Source: Amycolatopsis albispora (GTDB taxonomy: Bacteria; Actinomycetota; Actinomycetes; Mycobacteriales; Pseudonocardiaceae). Taken from it: a DNA stretch of 64,000 nucleotides. The translations under genes and the position numbers were made by a program. This document shows positions 28,406 to 36,787 of the stretch, in pieces. The DNA lies in assembly GCF_003312875.1 (NCBI RefSeq), contig NZ_CP015163.1, positions 3,162,001-3,226,000 of the forward strand. Direction: 5' to 3'. The notes under the pieces were generated by a model. It had not been told where the DNA came from and did not search any database. It worked only from the letters and a program-made list of their open reading frames with translations. Numbering within the stretch: position 1 is the first letter of the stretch; the number at the start of each line of letters is the position of its first letter.

Positions 28406-28455
28406 GTGCTTCCCCTCGATCTTCCCGGCCAGACCCTAACCGGGAAGATGGGCCG

Positions 28456-28968
28456 ATGAGCGCACATCCGCCCAAAGTGGAGACCTTCGACCCGGACAAC
28501 GCCGAAAACACCGACAACAAGGGCATCGTGCGGGAGGTCGAACGCTTCCAGGTCGAGTCCTACGGGCTGTACATGGCGCGTCACGCGCCCGGCCGCGCGC
28601 AGTTCCACTACCTCGAGTCGTGGCTGCTGCCCGCGCGCGGGTTGCGGATCACCGACTTCTGGTTCAGCCCCGGCCACGAGCGCGACCAGGACTTCTACCT
28701 CGACGTGGTGGAGGTGGAGACGGACGGGCGGATCTGGCGGGCGACCGATCTCTACGTGGACATCGTGCTGCGCGACGGCGATGGCCTCGAGGTGATCGAC
28801 ACCGACGAGCTGCTCGAAGCCACCGTCGCCGGGCTGGTCACCGAGAAGGCCGCGCAGCGTGCGCTCGAAACCACGTACGCCACCGTCGAAGGCCTCGCCG
28901 CGCACGGTTACCGGCTGCGCGACTGGCTCGGCTCCGGCGGTGAACACCTGACGTGGCTGCGGAAGTGA
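28456..28968 (+). CDS. DUF402-domain protein (nucleotide phosphatase-like)
   Basis: 170 residues from ATG 28456. The DUF402 fold is recognised from FHYLESWLLPARGLRITDFWF, then FYLDVVEVETDG and ATDLYVDIVLRDG, with the acidic metal ligands preserved. Characterised members (Ntdp/FomD-like) hydrolyse nucleoside di- or triphosphates or related esters; which substrate applies here is unknown. The stop overlaps the GTG of a decayed endonuclease V gene, so the two were once one operon. Confidence 0.82.
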   Translation: MSAHPPKVETFDPDNAENTDNKGIVREVERFQVESYGLYMARHAPGRAQFHYLESWLLPARGLRITDFWFSPGHERDQDFYLDVVEVETDGRIWRATDLYVDIVLRDGDGLEVIDTDELLEATVAGLVTEKAAQRALETTYATVEGLAAHGYRLRDWLGSGGEHLTWLRK

Positions 28969-29349
28969 CCGGCTGGCCGTCCACTGTGGAGGACGCGGTG
29001 GCGGTGCAGGAACGGCTCGCGCCCTCGGTGCTCCGGGAGGCGCCGCCGGGCTGGACGTGGCCGCGGTGACCGGGCTGGACCTGGACACGCTGGCCGTCGT
29101 GGACCAGGCAGTGGTCGAGGGTGAAGTCGATTTCCCTTACGTACCAGGGTTGTTCGCCTTCCGCGAGTTGCCCCCGCTGCTCGGCGCGCTGAAAAGCTCG
29201 GCGGTCACGAACCGCCCGGACCCGAGCGCGGCGCGTGGTCGCCGCTGTATGACAGCGGTGAGGTGGTCGGCCGCGCACTGCTCCGCCTGACCCCGCGCTT
29301 CCGCCTGCCGGAGACCACGCGCATCGCCGACCGCCTGTCCCGGGGCTGA
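28965..29349 (+). pseudogene. nfi: Decayed endonuclease V (deoxyinosine 3'-endonuclease) gene
   Basis: Three pieces of endonuclease V can be read in different frames. First, VTGWPSTVEDAVAVQERLAP from GTG 28965, halted by a TGA at 29067-29069. Second, in another frame from about 29057, VTGLDLDTLAVVDQAVVEGE, then VDFPYVPGLFAFRELPPLLGAL, which covers the conserved PYVPG region. Third, ending at 29349, ERGAWSPLYDSGEVVGRALL and LCPRFRLPETT-like RFRLPETTRIADRL. The middle, including the catalytic DGHG region, is missing. Frameshifts plus a large internal deletion mean no active enzyme is made. Confidence 0.8.
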
Positions 29350-29476
29350 GCCGCCGGTCCACCGATCGGTGGATGCGCGGCACCCGCCGGTGGACCGTTG
29401 TTCTGGCCGCCGAGGCGATCCGGAAACCCCCGCTCCCCCGCCACTCTGGTGGCACACAGGGAAAGGGGACGCGCCG

Positions 29477-30388
29477 ATGCCGATCATCGAGGTATCCGGG
29501 CTGCACAAGCGCTACGGGGAAAAACGGGCGGTGGACGGGGTTTCGTTCACCGTCGAACGCGGGGAGATCTTCGGCATCCTGGGGCCGAACGGGGCGGGCA
29601 AGACCACCACGGTCGAATGCCTGGAAGGGCTGCGCCAGCCCGACGAGGGCACCATCTCGGTGCTCGGGCTCGACCCGCGGCGGGACACCGCCGAGCTGCG
29701 CCAGCGGCTCGGTGTGCAGCTCCAGGAAAGCGAACTGCCCGAGAAGCTGAAGGTGCGGGAGGCACTGGACCTCTACGCCTCCTTCTACCGCAACCCCGCC
29801 GATCCGGACCGGCTGCTGGCCGACCTGGGGCTCACGGACAAGCGGGACACCGCCTACAAGAAGCTCTCCGGCGGGCAGAAGCAGCGGCTGTCCATCGCGC
29901 TGGCGCTGATCGGCAGCCCCGAGGTGGCCGTGCTCGACGAGCTGACCACCGGGCTGGACCCGCAGGCCCGCCGCGACACCTGGCAGCTGATCGAGGACAT
30001 CCGCGCCGGCGGCGTGACCATCGTGCTGGTCACCCACTTCATGGAGGAGGCCGAGCGGCTCTGCGACCGGATCGCGGTGATCGACTCCGGCCGCGTGGTG
30101 GCCATCGACACGCCGGCCGGCCTGGTCGCCGGGGTGGACGACGAGCAGCGCATCCGGTTCCGCCCGTCGGCGGCGATCGAGGACGAGGCGTTCACCGCGC
30201 TGCCCGAGGTGCGCCGGGTCGACCGGCAGGGCGGTGTGGTGGTGGTCACCGGCACCGGGAACCTGCTGCACGCGGTCAGCTCGGTGCTCGCGCGGCGGCA
30301 GATCATCGCCGGTGAGCTGCGCGTGGAACAGACCACTTTGGACGACGCCTTCGTGGCGCTGACCGGCCGGAAGCTGGAGGACGCGTGA
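29477..30388 (+). CDS. ABC exporter ATP-binding protein (DrrA/CcmA-like)
   Basis: 303 residues from ATG 29477 with AAAGGGG upstream. The ATPase has Walker A GPNGAGKTTT, signature LSGGQKQRL and Walker [13 protein letters not shown]. Note the Asp-Glu-Leu in place of the usual Asp-Glu-Pro, which occurs in some drug exporters. A C-terminal ~80-residue domain with LARRQIIAGELRVEQTTLDD is typical of DrrA-like multidrug or lipid exporters. The stop is in a TGATG overlap with the permease start. Substrate unknown. Confidence 0.9.
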   Translation: MPIIEVSGLHKRYGEKRAVDGVSFTVERGEIFGILGPNGAGKTTTVECLEGLRQPDEGTISVLGLDPRRDTAELRQRLGVQLQESELPEKLKVREALDLYASFYRNPADPDRLLADLGLTDKRDTAYKKLSGGQKQRLSIALALIGSPEVAVLDELTTGLDPQARRDTWQLIEDIRAGGVTIVLVTHFMEEAERLCDRIAVIDSGRVVAIDTPAGLVAGVDDEQRIRFRPSAAIEDEAFTALPEVRRVDRQGGVVVVTGTGNLLHAVSSVLARRQIIAGELRVEQTTLDDAFVALTGRKLEDA

Positions 30389-31131
30389 TGCGCGCACTGG
30401 GGAAACTGACCGCGGTCGAGGCGAAGCTGTTCCTGCGCGACCCCGGCGCGGCGATCGTGGTGCTCGGCGTGCCGGTCGCGCTGCTGGTGGTGTTCGGCTT
30501 GGTGCCGGGCGCCCGGCAGCCGTCGGAGGACTTCGGCGGCAAGGTTCCGCTGGATACCTTCATCGCGCCGCTGTCGGTGGCGGTCCTGCTGGCCATGCTG
30601 GCGCTGACGATGTTCCCGACGGCGATGGCGACCTACCGGGAGAAGGGCGTGTTGCGGCGGTTGTCGGCCAGCCCGGTGCCGCCGGTCCGGCTGCTCACCG
30701 CGCAACTCGTGGTGAACCTGGCCGCGGCGCTGGTGGTGGTGCTGCTCATCGTCGGCTTCGGCGCGGCGGTGCTGAGCATGGCGCTGCCCGCCAATCTCGG
30801 CGGCTTCCTGTTGGTGGCGGTGCTCGGCACGGGTGCGTTGTTCTCGGTGGGCCTGCTGATCGCGGCGCTGGTCCCGACCGGGCGGACCGCGGGCGGCGTC
30901 GGTGCCGCGGTGTTCTTCCCGATGCTGGCGCTCGGCGGGGTGTGGGTGCGCAAGGAGGACCTGCCGTCCTTCCTGCAGCCGGTGGCCGACGTGCTGCCGC
31001 TGGGCGCGACGCTGAACGGCATGCGCGAGACCTGGTCCGGGGGCAGCCCGGAGCTGCTGCAGCTCGCGGCGCTGGTGGTGGTCGCGCTGGTCTGCGGTGG
31101 GCTCGCCGCCCGGTTCTTCCGCTGGGAGTGA
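30388..31131 (+). CDS. ABC-2-type transporter permease
   Basis: 247 residues. Six predicted membrane helices; the middle carries MFPTAMATYREKGVLRRLSASPV, the cytoplasmic elbow motif of DrrB-like ABC-2 permeases, and the later LPSFLQPVADVLPLGATLNGMR is also family-typical. It overlaps the ATPase stop by one base, so the two make a heteromeric exporter. Confidence 0.9.
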   Translation: MRALGKLTAVEAKLFLRDPGAAIVVLGVPVALLVVFGLVPGARQPSEDFGGKVPLDTFIAPLSVAVLLAMLALTMFPTAMATYREKGVLRRLSASPVPPVRLLTAQLVVNLAAALVVVLLIVGFGAAVLSMALPANLGGFLLVAVLGTGALFSVGLLIAALVPTGRTAGGVGAAVFFPMLALGGVWVRKEDLPSFLQPVADVLPLGATLNGMRETWSGGSPELLQLAALVVVALVCGGLAARFFRWE

Positions 31132-31135
31132 GCCG

Positions 31136-32644
31136 GTGACGACCACGTTGGAGGCGCGGGCGGACGAGGCGGTCCGCCCGCTCGCCAAGGGGCCGGTGTT
31201 CGCCGTGGCCGGCGCGATGGCGGCGGTGTTGCTGCTGGTCAACGGCCGCTACGGGTACTTCGGCGACGAGCTGTACTTCCTGGCCGCGGGCAGGCACCTC
31301 GACTGGGGCTACGCCGACCAGCCGCCCGCGCTGCCGTTGCTCGCGCACCTGATGGACCTGCTCGCGCCCGGTTCGGTGTGGGCGCTGCGGCTGCCCGCGG
31401 TGCTGGCGGTGGTGGCGTCGGCCGTGCTCACCGCGCTGATCGCCCGAGAGCTCGGCGGTGGCACGCGGGCGCAGGTGCTGGCGGCGGGCGCGTTCGCGGT
31501 CAGCATGCAGTTCCTCGGCAGCGGCCACTACCTCGCCACGTCCACAATGGACCCTTTCCTGTGGACGGTGGTGCTGTGGCTGCTCGTCCGGTGGCTGCGC
31601 ACGCGGTCCGACGGGCTGCTGCTCTGGGCGGGCGTGGTCACCGGGCTGGCGCTGAACGTCAAGTTCCTGATCCCGGCGTTCTGGGTGGTGGCGCTGCTGT
31701 TCGCGGCCTGGCTCGGCCCGCGTGAGCTGCTGACCAGGCCGAAGCTGTGGCTGGGCGCGGGTGTCGCGGTGCTGGCCGCGGTGCCGACCGTGCTGTGGCA
31801 GGCGGCGAACGGCTGGCCGCAGCTGGAAATGGGCGAGGCGATCGGCGACGAGAACCCGGACAAGGTGGCCGCCGCGCTCGCCTACCCCGTGCTGGCACTG
31901 GCTTCGGCCGGGCTGGTGGTCGGTGTGGTGCTCGTCCTTTACGGACTGTGGCGACTGCTGCGCACCCCGTCGCTGCGCTTCCTCGGCTGGACCTTGCTGG
32001 CGCTGACCGTGTTGTTCGCGGTGGCGGGCGGTCGCTTCTACTACGTGGCCGGCCTGTTCCCGCTGTGCTGGGCGGTCGCCGCGGTCCACCTCGAGGCCGG
32101 GCGGGCGCGGCGGTGGTGGCGGTGGCTGGCGACCTGGCCGGTGTACGCGCTCAGCGCGGTGATCGCCGTCCCGCTGACCCTGCCGGTGCTGCCCGCGCAC
32201 GTGCTCGACGCCAACCCCGGCCTGCCGCGGCCGCTGTTCACTTCGGCCGAACGCGGCTGGCCGGAGTTCGCCGACGCGGTGGCCGCGGTCCATCGTTCGC
32301 TGCCCCCGGAGCAGCGGGCGCGGACGGCGATCGTCACGCAGGTGTACTGGCAGGCCTCCGCGCTGGACCACTACGGCCCGGAACGCGGCCTGCCCGAGCC
32401 GTACAGCGGCAACCGCGGGTACTGGACGCTGGCCACTCTCCCGGCTTCGGCGGACACCGTGCTCTACGTCGGCGCGGACAGCCCGGTGCTGCGGGCGCAC
32501 TTCGCGCGGGTGGACCAGGTGGGCGTGGTGGACACCGGACTGCCCGCCCCGATGTTCACCCAGGGCGTGCCGATCTGGCTGGCCACCGGGCCGTCGGCGC
32601 CGCTGCCGCAGCTGTGGCCGTCGTTCCGGGACCTGCGGCTGTGA
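31136..32644 (+). CDS. GT39-like membrane glycosyltransferase
   Basis: 502 residues from GTG 31136 with GGGAG 7 bases upstream. About ten membrane segments. The first external loop carries YGYFGDELYFLAAGRHLDWG with the Asp-Glu pair of the catalytic loop of ArnT/PMT-type (PF13231, GT39-like) enzymes, then YADQPPALPLLAHL. Such enzymes transfer sugars from polyprenyl-phosphate donors to lipids or proteins at the outer face of the membrane. Acceptor and donor are unknown. It follows the ABC exporter by 4 bases and leads into a two-component system, so it may share their control. Confidence 0.85.
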   Translation: MTTTLEARADEAVRPLAKGPVFAVAGAMAAVLLLVNGRYGYFGDELYFLAAGRHLDWGYADQPPALPLLAHLMDLLAPGSVWALRLPAVLAVVASAVLTALIARELGGGTRAQVLAAGAFAVSMQFLGSGHYLATSTMDPFLWTVVLWLLVRWLRTRSDGLLLWAGVVTGLALNVKFLIPAFWVVALLFAAWLGPRELLTRPKLWLGAGVAVLAAVPTVLWQAANGWPQLEMGEAIGDENPDKVAAALAYPVLALASAGLVVGVVLVLYGLWRLLRTPSLRFLGWTLLALTVLFAVAGGRFYYVAGLFPLCWAVAAVHLEAGRARRWWRWLATWPVYALSAVIAVPLTLPVLPAHVLDANPGLPRPLFTSAERGWPEFADAVAAVHRSLPPEQRARTAIVTQVYWQASALDHYGPERGLPEPYSGNRGYWTLATLPASADTVLYVGADSPVLRAHFARVDQVGVVDTGLPAPMFTQGVPIWLATGPSAPLPQLWPSFRDLRL

Positions 32645-33921
32645 TCGTGGCGGATAATGCCGTGGTGCGGACGATGCAGGAGCGGCCGAGCTGGACCGGG
32701 TTGTCCGACGACACCCCGGCGCAGTGGGCACCGTGGGCGCGGCGGGTCGAGCTGTGGTTCCCCTACCTCATGCTCGGCCTGTGCGTGGCGATCCAGCCGA
32801 TCTCGTCCAGCCAGCCCGCCGGGCACCAGCGCACGACGCTGGTGCTCGCGGGCGTGGCGCTGTGCTGGGTCGCGCTGACCGACACGCTGCCCCGGCTGCG
32901 CGTGCCGGACAACCAGTGGTGGCCGCTGCTCTCGCTGGCCGGGCTGCTGGCGCTGGCGAGCGTGCTGATGGCCAGGGAGACGCTGTACCTGCTGTTCCTG
33001 ATCGTCGGCTTCTTCCACGCGCTGCGCCTGCGCCCGGTCTGGCTGATGCTGCTCGGCCTGCTCACCACCTCGGTGCTGATCAACAGCCTGGCCGGGGGCG
33101 GGCCGAGGGAGGCGCTGAGCGAGTCGCCCGAGGTGTTCATCCCGGTGGTGCTGGTGCAGACGCTGGCCATCGCCGGTGGCTCGCTGATGGGCGACAAGCT
33201 GATGGAGCAGAGCGCCAAGCGCCGCGAAACGCTGGAGAAGCTGGAAGCCGCGATGACCGAGAACGCCGGGCTGCACCGGCAGCTGCTCGCGCAGGCACGC
33301 GAGGCCGGGGTGCTCGACGAGCGGCAGCGGCTCAGCCGCGAGATCCACGACACCCTGGCCCAGGGCTTCACCGGCATCATCACCCAGCTCGAGGCCGCGC
33401 GGAACGAGCCTGCCGACCGCGACCGCCACCTCGACCTGGCCACCGCGCTGGCCAGGGAGAACCTCGCCGAGGCGCGGCGCGCGGTGCACGCCCTGCGGCC
33501 GGAGGCGCTGGACGCCGCGCAGCTGCCCGACGCGCTGCGCGGGGTGGCCGGGCGGTGGTCCGACCGCACCGGCGTGCCGATCGAGTTCACCACCACCGGC
33601 ACGGTCCGCCCGCTGCACCCCGAGGTGGAGGCCACCCTGCTGCGGATCACCCAGGAGGCGCTGACCAATGTGGACAAGCACGCCGCCGCGGGCCGCGCCG
33701 GGCTGACGCTGTCCTACATGGAGGATCAGGTGACGCTGGACCTGCGCGACGACGGGCGCGGCTTCGACCCGGCCGGGCCGCGGCCGGACGGCTACGGGCT
33801 GAGCGGGATGCGGCAGCGCGCCGAACGGCTGGCCGGTTCGCTGCACGTGGAGTCCGAACCGGGCGCGGGCACCGCGATCTCGGTGAACCTGCCCGCCATC
33901 ACCGCGGTGGAGGACCGATGA
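32641..33921 (+). CDS. Sensor histidine kinase, NarL/LiaS type
   Basis: 426 residues from GTG 32641, which overlaps the previous stop; in-frame GTGs at 32662 and 32665, the latter 7 bases past a GATAAT hexamer at 32653-32658, are alternative starts. Five or so membrane helices form a short sensor, then a coiled coil (QSAKRRETLEKLEAAMTEN), the HisKA_3 box with phospho-His (LSREIHDTLAQGFTGIITQL) and an HATPase domain (DLRDDGRGFDP, GYGLSGMRQRAERL). The response regulator is encoded next with a 4-bp overlap. The signal is unknown; a cell-envelope cue is typical of such sensors. Confidence 0.9.
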   Translation: MIVADNAVVRTMQERPSWTGLSDDTPAQWAPWARRVELWFPYLMLGLCVAIQPISSSQPAGHQRTTLVLAGVALCWVALTDTLPRLRVPDNQWWPLLSLAGLLALASVLMARETLYLLFLIVGFFHALRLRPVWLMLLGLLTTSVLINSLAGGGPREALSESPEVFIPVVLVQTLAIAGGSLMGDKLMEQSAKRRETLEKLEAAMTENAGLHRQLLAQAREAGVLDERQRLSREIHDTLAQGFTGIITQLEAARNEPADRDRHLDLATALARENLAEARRAVHALRPEALDAAQLPDALRGVAGRWSDRTGVPIEFTTTGTVRPLHPEVEATLLRITQEALTNVDKHAAAGRAGLTLSYMEDQVTLDLRDDGRGFDPAGPRPDGYGLSGMRQRAERLAGSLHVESEPGAGTAISVNLPAITAVEDR

Positions 33922-34544
33922 TCACCCTGCTCATCACCGACGACCACCCGGTGGTCCGCGACGGCCTGCGCGGCATCTTCACCCCGGAGCACGGGTTCGA
34001 GGTGCTCGGCGAGGCCGCCGACGGCGCGGAGGCGGTCGAGCTGGCCGAGCGGCTGCGGCCCGACGTGGTGCTGATGGACCTGCGCATGCCCGGCCTGGAC
34101 GGGACCGCCGCGATCACCGAGCTGGCCAGGCGCGGCAACCCGGCCAAGGTGCTGGTGCTGACCACCTACGACACCGACTCCGACGTGCTGCCCGCGATCG
34201 AAGCCGGGGCCACCGGTTACCTGCTCAAGGACTCGCCGAAGGAGGACCTGTTCCGCGGGGTGCGGGCGGCCGCGCGCGGCGAGTCGGTGCTGTCCCCGGC
34301 GGTGGCCAGCCGGATGATGGCGCAGCTGCGCGCGCCGGCCAGGGAGCCGCTGAGCGGGCGCGAACTGGAGGTGCTCGGGCTGGTCGCCCGCGGTTCGACG
34401 AACAAGGAGGCCGCGGCGAAGCTGTTCATCAGCGAGGCCACGGTCAAGACGCACCTGCTGCACGCCTACGCGAAGCTCGGGGTGAAGGACCGGGCCGCGG
34501 CGGTGGCGGTGGCCTACGAACGCGGGCTGCTCACACCACGCTGA
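33918..34544 (+). CDS. LuxR/NarL-family response regulator
   Basis: 208 residues. The receiver domain has the acidic pair DDH at 8-10, phospho-acceptor Asp54 in LMDLRMPG, the conserved Thr and Lys in VLTTYDTD and YLLKDSP. The C-terminal LuxR HTH reads [20 protein letters not shown] then [17 protein letters not shown]. It is coupled to the kinase by an ATGA overlap. Its 3' end overlaps the convergent coaE gene by 14 bases. Targets may include the exporter and the GT39-like gene upstream. Confidence 0.92.
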   Translation: MITLLITDDHPVVRDGLRGIFTPEHGFEVLGEAADGAEAVELAERLRPDVVLMDLRMPGLDGTAAITELARRGNPAKVLVLTTYDTDSDVLPAIEAGATGYLLKDSPKEDLFRGVRAAARGESVLSPAVASRMMAQLRAPAREPLSGRELEVLGLVARGSTNKEAAAKLFISEATVKTHLLHAYAKLGVKDRAAAVAVAYERGLLTPR

Positions 34545-35445
34545 TGGTGACCGGGCGCCCCGGGTCGGCACCGCGGTGCAGGCCGGGCGGGTCCTCGGGG
34601 TCGCGCGGGAACCCGGCGGCGGCCAGTTCCTCGGTGACGTCGGCGTTCGCGGTGAGCCGCAGGTCGATCACGTCGGGTGCCTCGGTGCCCGGTTCGGCGG
34701 TCGGCCCGATGTGCTCGATGTTCTCGCCCTTGGGCCCGACGGCCGCGCGCACCCGCGCGATCACCCGCTCGGCCTGCACCGGCCAGGTGTCGTCGTGGGG
34801 CACCGGCTTGAGCGAGGGCAGCGGGCGCACCCGCCGCAGCCGGACGTTCGCCTCGTACGGCACGATCCGGTCGGCCCACAGCGCATCCACTTCGGACAGC
34901 ACGATGTCCGGCGCGCCGCCGTTGTCCAGCCACACGTCGGCGACCAGGCGGCGCTGCTCGGGGCTGGCCTGTGCGGCGATCCTGGCGCGCGCGTCGGCCT
35001 CGGCCATGCCGCGCGACTCGACCAGCCGCCGCACCCGCACCTCCGGGTCCGCGTCGACCACCAGCACCAGGTGGTAGTGCGCGGCGAGGCCGTTCTCCAC
35101 CAGCAGCGGCACGTCGTGCACCACGATGCCGTCGGCGGCGGCCTGGCCCATCAGCTCGGCGGTGCGCGCGCCCACCCTCGGGTGCACGATCGCGTTGAGC
35201 TTGCGCCGCGACTCGTCGTCGGCGAAGGCCTTGGCGGCCAGCGCCGGGCGGTTGAGCGAGCCGTCGTCGGTCAGCACGTCCTCGCCGAACGCGGCGACCA
35301 CCTCGGCCAGGCCGTCGGTCCCCGGCTCCACCACCTCGCGCGCGATGCGGTCGGCGTCGATGACCAGCGCCCCGTGCTCGGCGAGCCGGGTCGCCACCGT
35401 CGACTTGCCCGCCCCGATCCCGCCGGTCAGCCCCACACGCAGCAT
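34531..35445 (-). CDS. coaE: Dephospho-CoA kinase with truncated GrpB-like tail
   Basis: 304 residues from ATG 35445. CoaE phosphorylates dephospho-CoA, the last step of CoA synthesis. Features are the P-loop [32 protein letters not shown] and the [10 protein letters not shown] segment. The family core ends near residue 200. The rest resembles the GrpB/UPF0157 domain fused to mycobacterial CoaE ([20 protein letters not shown] then IDLRLTAN) but stops about 100 residues early, so the domain looks incomplete. It lies in the typical uvrB-coaE-rpsA neighbourhood. Confidence 0.93.
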   Translation of the reverse strand: MLRVGLTGGIGAGKSTVATRLAEHGALVIDADRIAREVVEPGTDGLAEVVAAFGEDVLTDDGSLNRPALAAKAFADDESRRKLNAIVHPRVGARTAELMGQAAADGIVVHDVPLLVENGLAAHYHLVLVVDADPEVRVRRLVESRGMAEADARARIAAQASPEQRRLVADVWLDNGGAPDIVLSEVDALWADRIVPYEANVRLRRVRPLPSLKPVPHDDTWPVQAERVIARVRAAVGPKGENIEHIGPTAEPGTEAPDVIDLRLTANADVTEELAAAGFPRDPEDPPGLHRGADPGRPVTISVV

Positions 35446-35582
35446 GGCCGCATTCAACCAGCTCGCTCGCGGTACCACCGTGAGTGGTCGTTACCGAACC
35501 GATTTGGGTGACACGCCGCGCGACTACGCCGGATTCGCGGCCACGTTGCGTACGGTGCCGGTGATCGATCGACGGAGGGAAG

Positions 35583-35798
35583 ATGCCCGCGAGCAAGCAC
35601 GCCGGAAGGCACCGGCTCGGCACCCCGGGCCTGGTGCATTGCGTCCGGCATCGGCAGGTGGCCGAGGCACTGGTGGAGTACCGCCGCACCTGGCTGACCG
35701 CGCTGCTCGTGCCCGCCAAGCACAGCTTCGCCGGCCTGAAGCGCCGGGCGCGCGCCGCCGCGACCATCGATCGCATGTGGGCACCGGCCACTACTTGA
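35583..35798 (+). CDS. Small basic hypothetical protein
   Basis: 71 residues, rich in Arg, Ala and His, with no family I recognise. The case for a gene is a good GGAGGG element 3 bases before the ATG and an open frame in the gap between coaE and the TetR gene. The case against is its short length in a GC-rich sequence where spurious frames are common. Its stop lies in the palindrome in front of the TetR gene. Confidence 0.35.
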   Translation: MPASKHAGRHRLGTPGLVHCVRHRQVAEALVEYRRTWLTALLVPAKHSFAGLKRRARAAATIDRMWAPATT

Positions 35799-35805
35799 TG
35801 AAGTA
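35792..35805. promoter_or_regulatory. Putative TetR operator
   Basis: TACTTGATGAAGTA has 5-base arms (TACTT/AAGTA) around GATG, 36 bases before the TetR start. Such a site would allow autoregulation. Arms are short, so this is a weak call. Confidence 0.4.
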
Positions 35806-35841
35806 TGTTTCCGCGGCGGAGCCGAGGAAACGGGGACGACC

Positions 35842-36477
35842 ATGGCGGCACGGGAGAGCGCGGCGCGGTCGGCCGCCGAGACCAGGGAGCGCTTCCTGCG
35901 CGCCGCCGTCCGCGTGCTGGCCGAGCAGGGCGTCGGCGGGCTCACCGTGCGCAACCTCGCCGAAGCCGCCGGCTCCTCCACGATCGGCGTGTACAGCCGC
36001 TTCGGCGGGCGCGCGGGAGTGCTGGACGCGCTCTACGAACGGGCCTTCGAGCAGCTGGACGCCGCCTTCGCCGCGCTGCCGCCGCGCTCGGGTGACCGCG
36101 CGCGGGACCTGCTCGACCTCGCGCTGGCGTACCGGCGGTTCGCGCTGGAGAACCCGGCCAGGTACGCGTTCATGTTCGAGCGCCCGGTGGCCGACTTCGA
36201 CCCGGATCCGGCGCTGCGGCTGAGCGTGCTGCGTTCCGGGTTCACCCACGTGGTTGACCGCGCCAGCCCGCCGGGTGCCTCCGATGAGGACGCCCGGCGG
36301 TACTCCTATCTGCTGTGGACGACCATGCACGGGCTGATCAGCGTGGAGCTGACCAATGCCGCGCGCAGCCCGCTGCCCGGCTGGTTCGTCGGCCAGGACG
36401 AGGCCGCGCGCGAGCAGGTCTACCGCGAAGGCGTCCAGGCCATCACCGCCGGGCTGGACGCCCGGTTCTCGGTGTAG
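35842..36477 (+). CDS. TetR-family regulator with WHG-type C-terminal domain
   Basis: 211 residues. The N-terminal TetR HTH is LTVRNLAEAAGSSTIGVYSRF followed by GGRAGVLDALYERAF. The C-terminal ligand domain (PARYAFMFERPV, LLWTTMHGLISVEL) matches the TetR_C_33/WHG group common in actinobacteria. It lies directly upstream of the lipid-PKS operon and has the same direction, 310 bases away. It could regulate that operon or only itself. Confidence 0.88.
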   Translation: MAARESAARSAAETRERFLRAAVRVLAEQGVGGLTVRNLAEAAGSSTIGVYSRFGGRAGVLDALYERAFEQLDAAFAALPPRSGDRARDLLDLALAYRRFALENPARYAFMFERPVADFDPDPALRLSVLRSGFTHVVDRASPPGASDEDARRYSYLLWTTMHGLISVELTNAARSPLPGWFVGQDEAAREQVYREGVQAITAGLDARFSV

Positions 36478-36564
36478 GCGATTCACCCGACCCGGATTCA
36501 TGAATTGTTGACGTGCTGGTTACACGCGGAATATCCAGCTTTTCCGGGGCAGCTTTCCTGAGTG

Positions 36565-36604
36565 GCTTGCCGAGCACTTGGCCGCCGCTTGGCTGCCGCT
36601 TGAC
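36565..36604 (+). promoter_or_regulatory. Four 11-bp-phased CTTG heptamers, candidate SARP binding site
   Basis: GCTTGCC (36565), ACTTGGC (36576), GCTTGGC (36587) and GCTTGAC (36598) are spaced exactly 11 bases apart, one helical turn. SARP activators (ActII-ORF4, DnrI, AfsR) bind direct heptamer repeats with this spacing next to the promoter they activate. The site lies upstream of the lipid-PKS operon and a SARP gene closes that cluster at 50270-52105. Confidence 0.7.
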
Positions 36605-36620
36605 CCGCAGGTCAGCACCG

Positions 36621-36649
36621 TTGACGCGGTGGCCAAGGCCAACCTAAAT
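36621..36649 (+). promoter_or_regulatory. Putative promoter of the lipid-PKS operon
   Basis: TTGACG at 36621-36626, a 17-base spacer, then CTAAAT at 36644-36649. The hexamers are fair matches to a housekeeping sigma promoter. It lies 17 bases after the last SARP-type heptamer and about 140 bases before the PKS start. SARP sites usually overlap the -35, so a second promoter closer to the repeats is possible. The 310-base gap 36478-36787 otherwise holds only the RBS GAGGA at 36776-36780. Confidence 0.5.
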
Positions 36650-36787
36650 TGACCCGGCATCACACTTTTGAGTTCATCGCCGCCACTCACGAGTGATGCT
36701 TTCGGCGGAAAATCGGCACGGACCGGCACAGCGGGTCACGTCCAGCAGGTCACCCCCCAAGCACTGGCGAACACTGAGGAATTTACG

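Noticed and set aside
36668..36787. Upstream start of the first synthase at 36668
   Set aside because: The extra 40 residues have no domain, and GAGGA is ideally spaced before GTG 36788.
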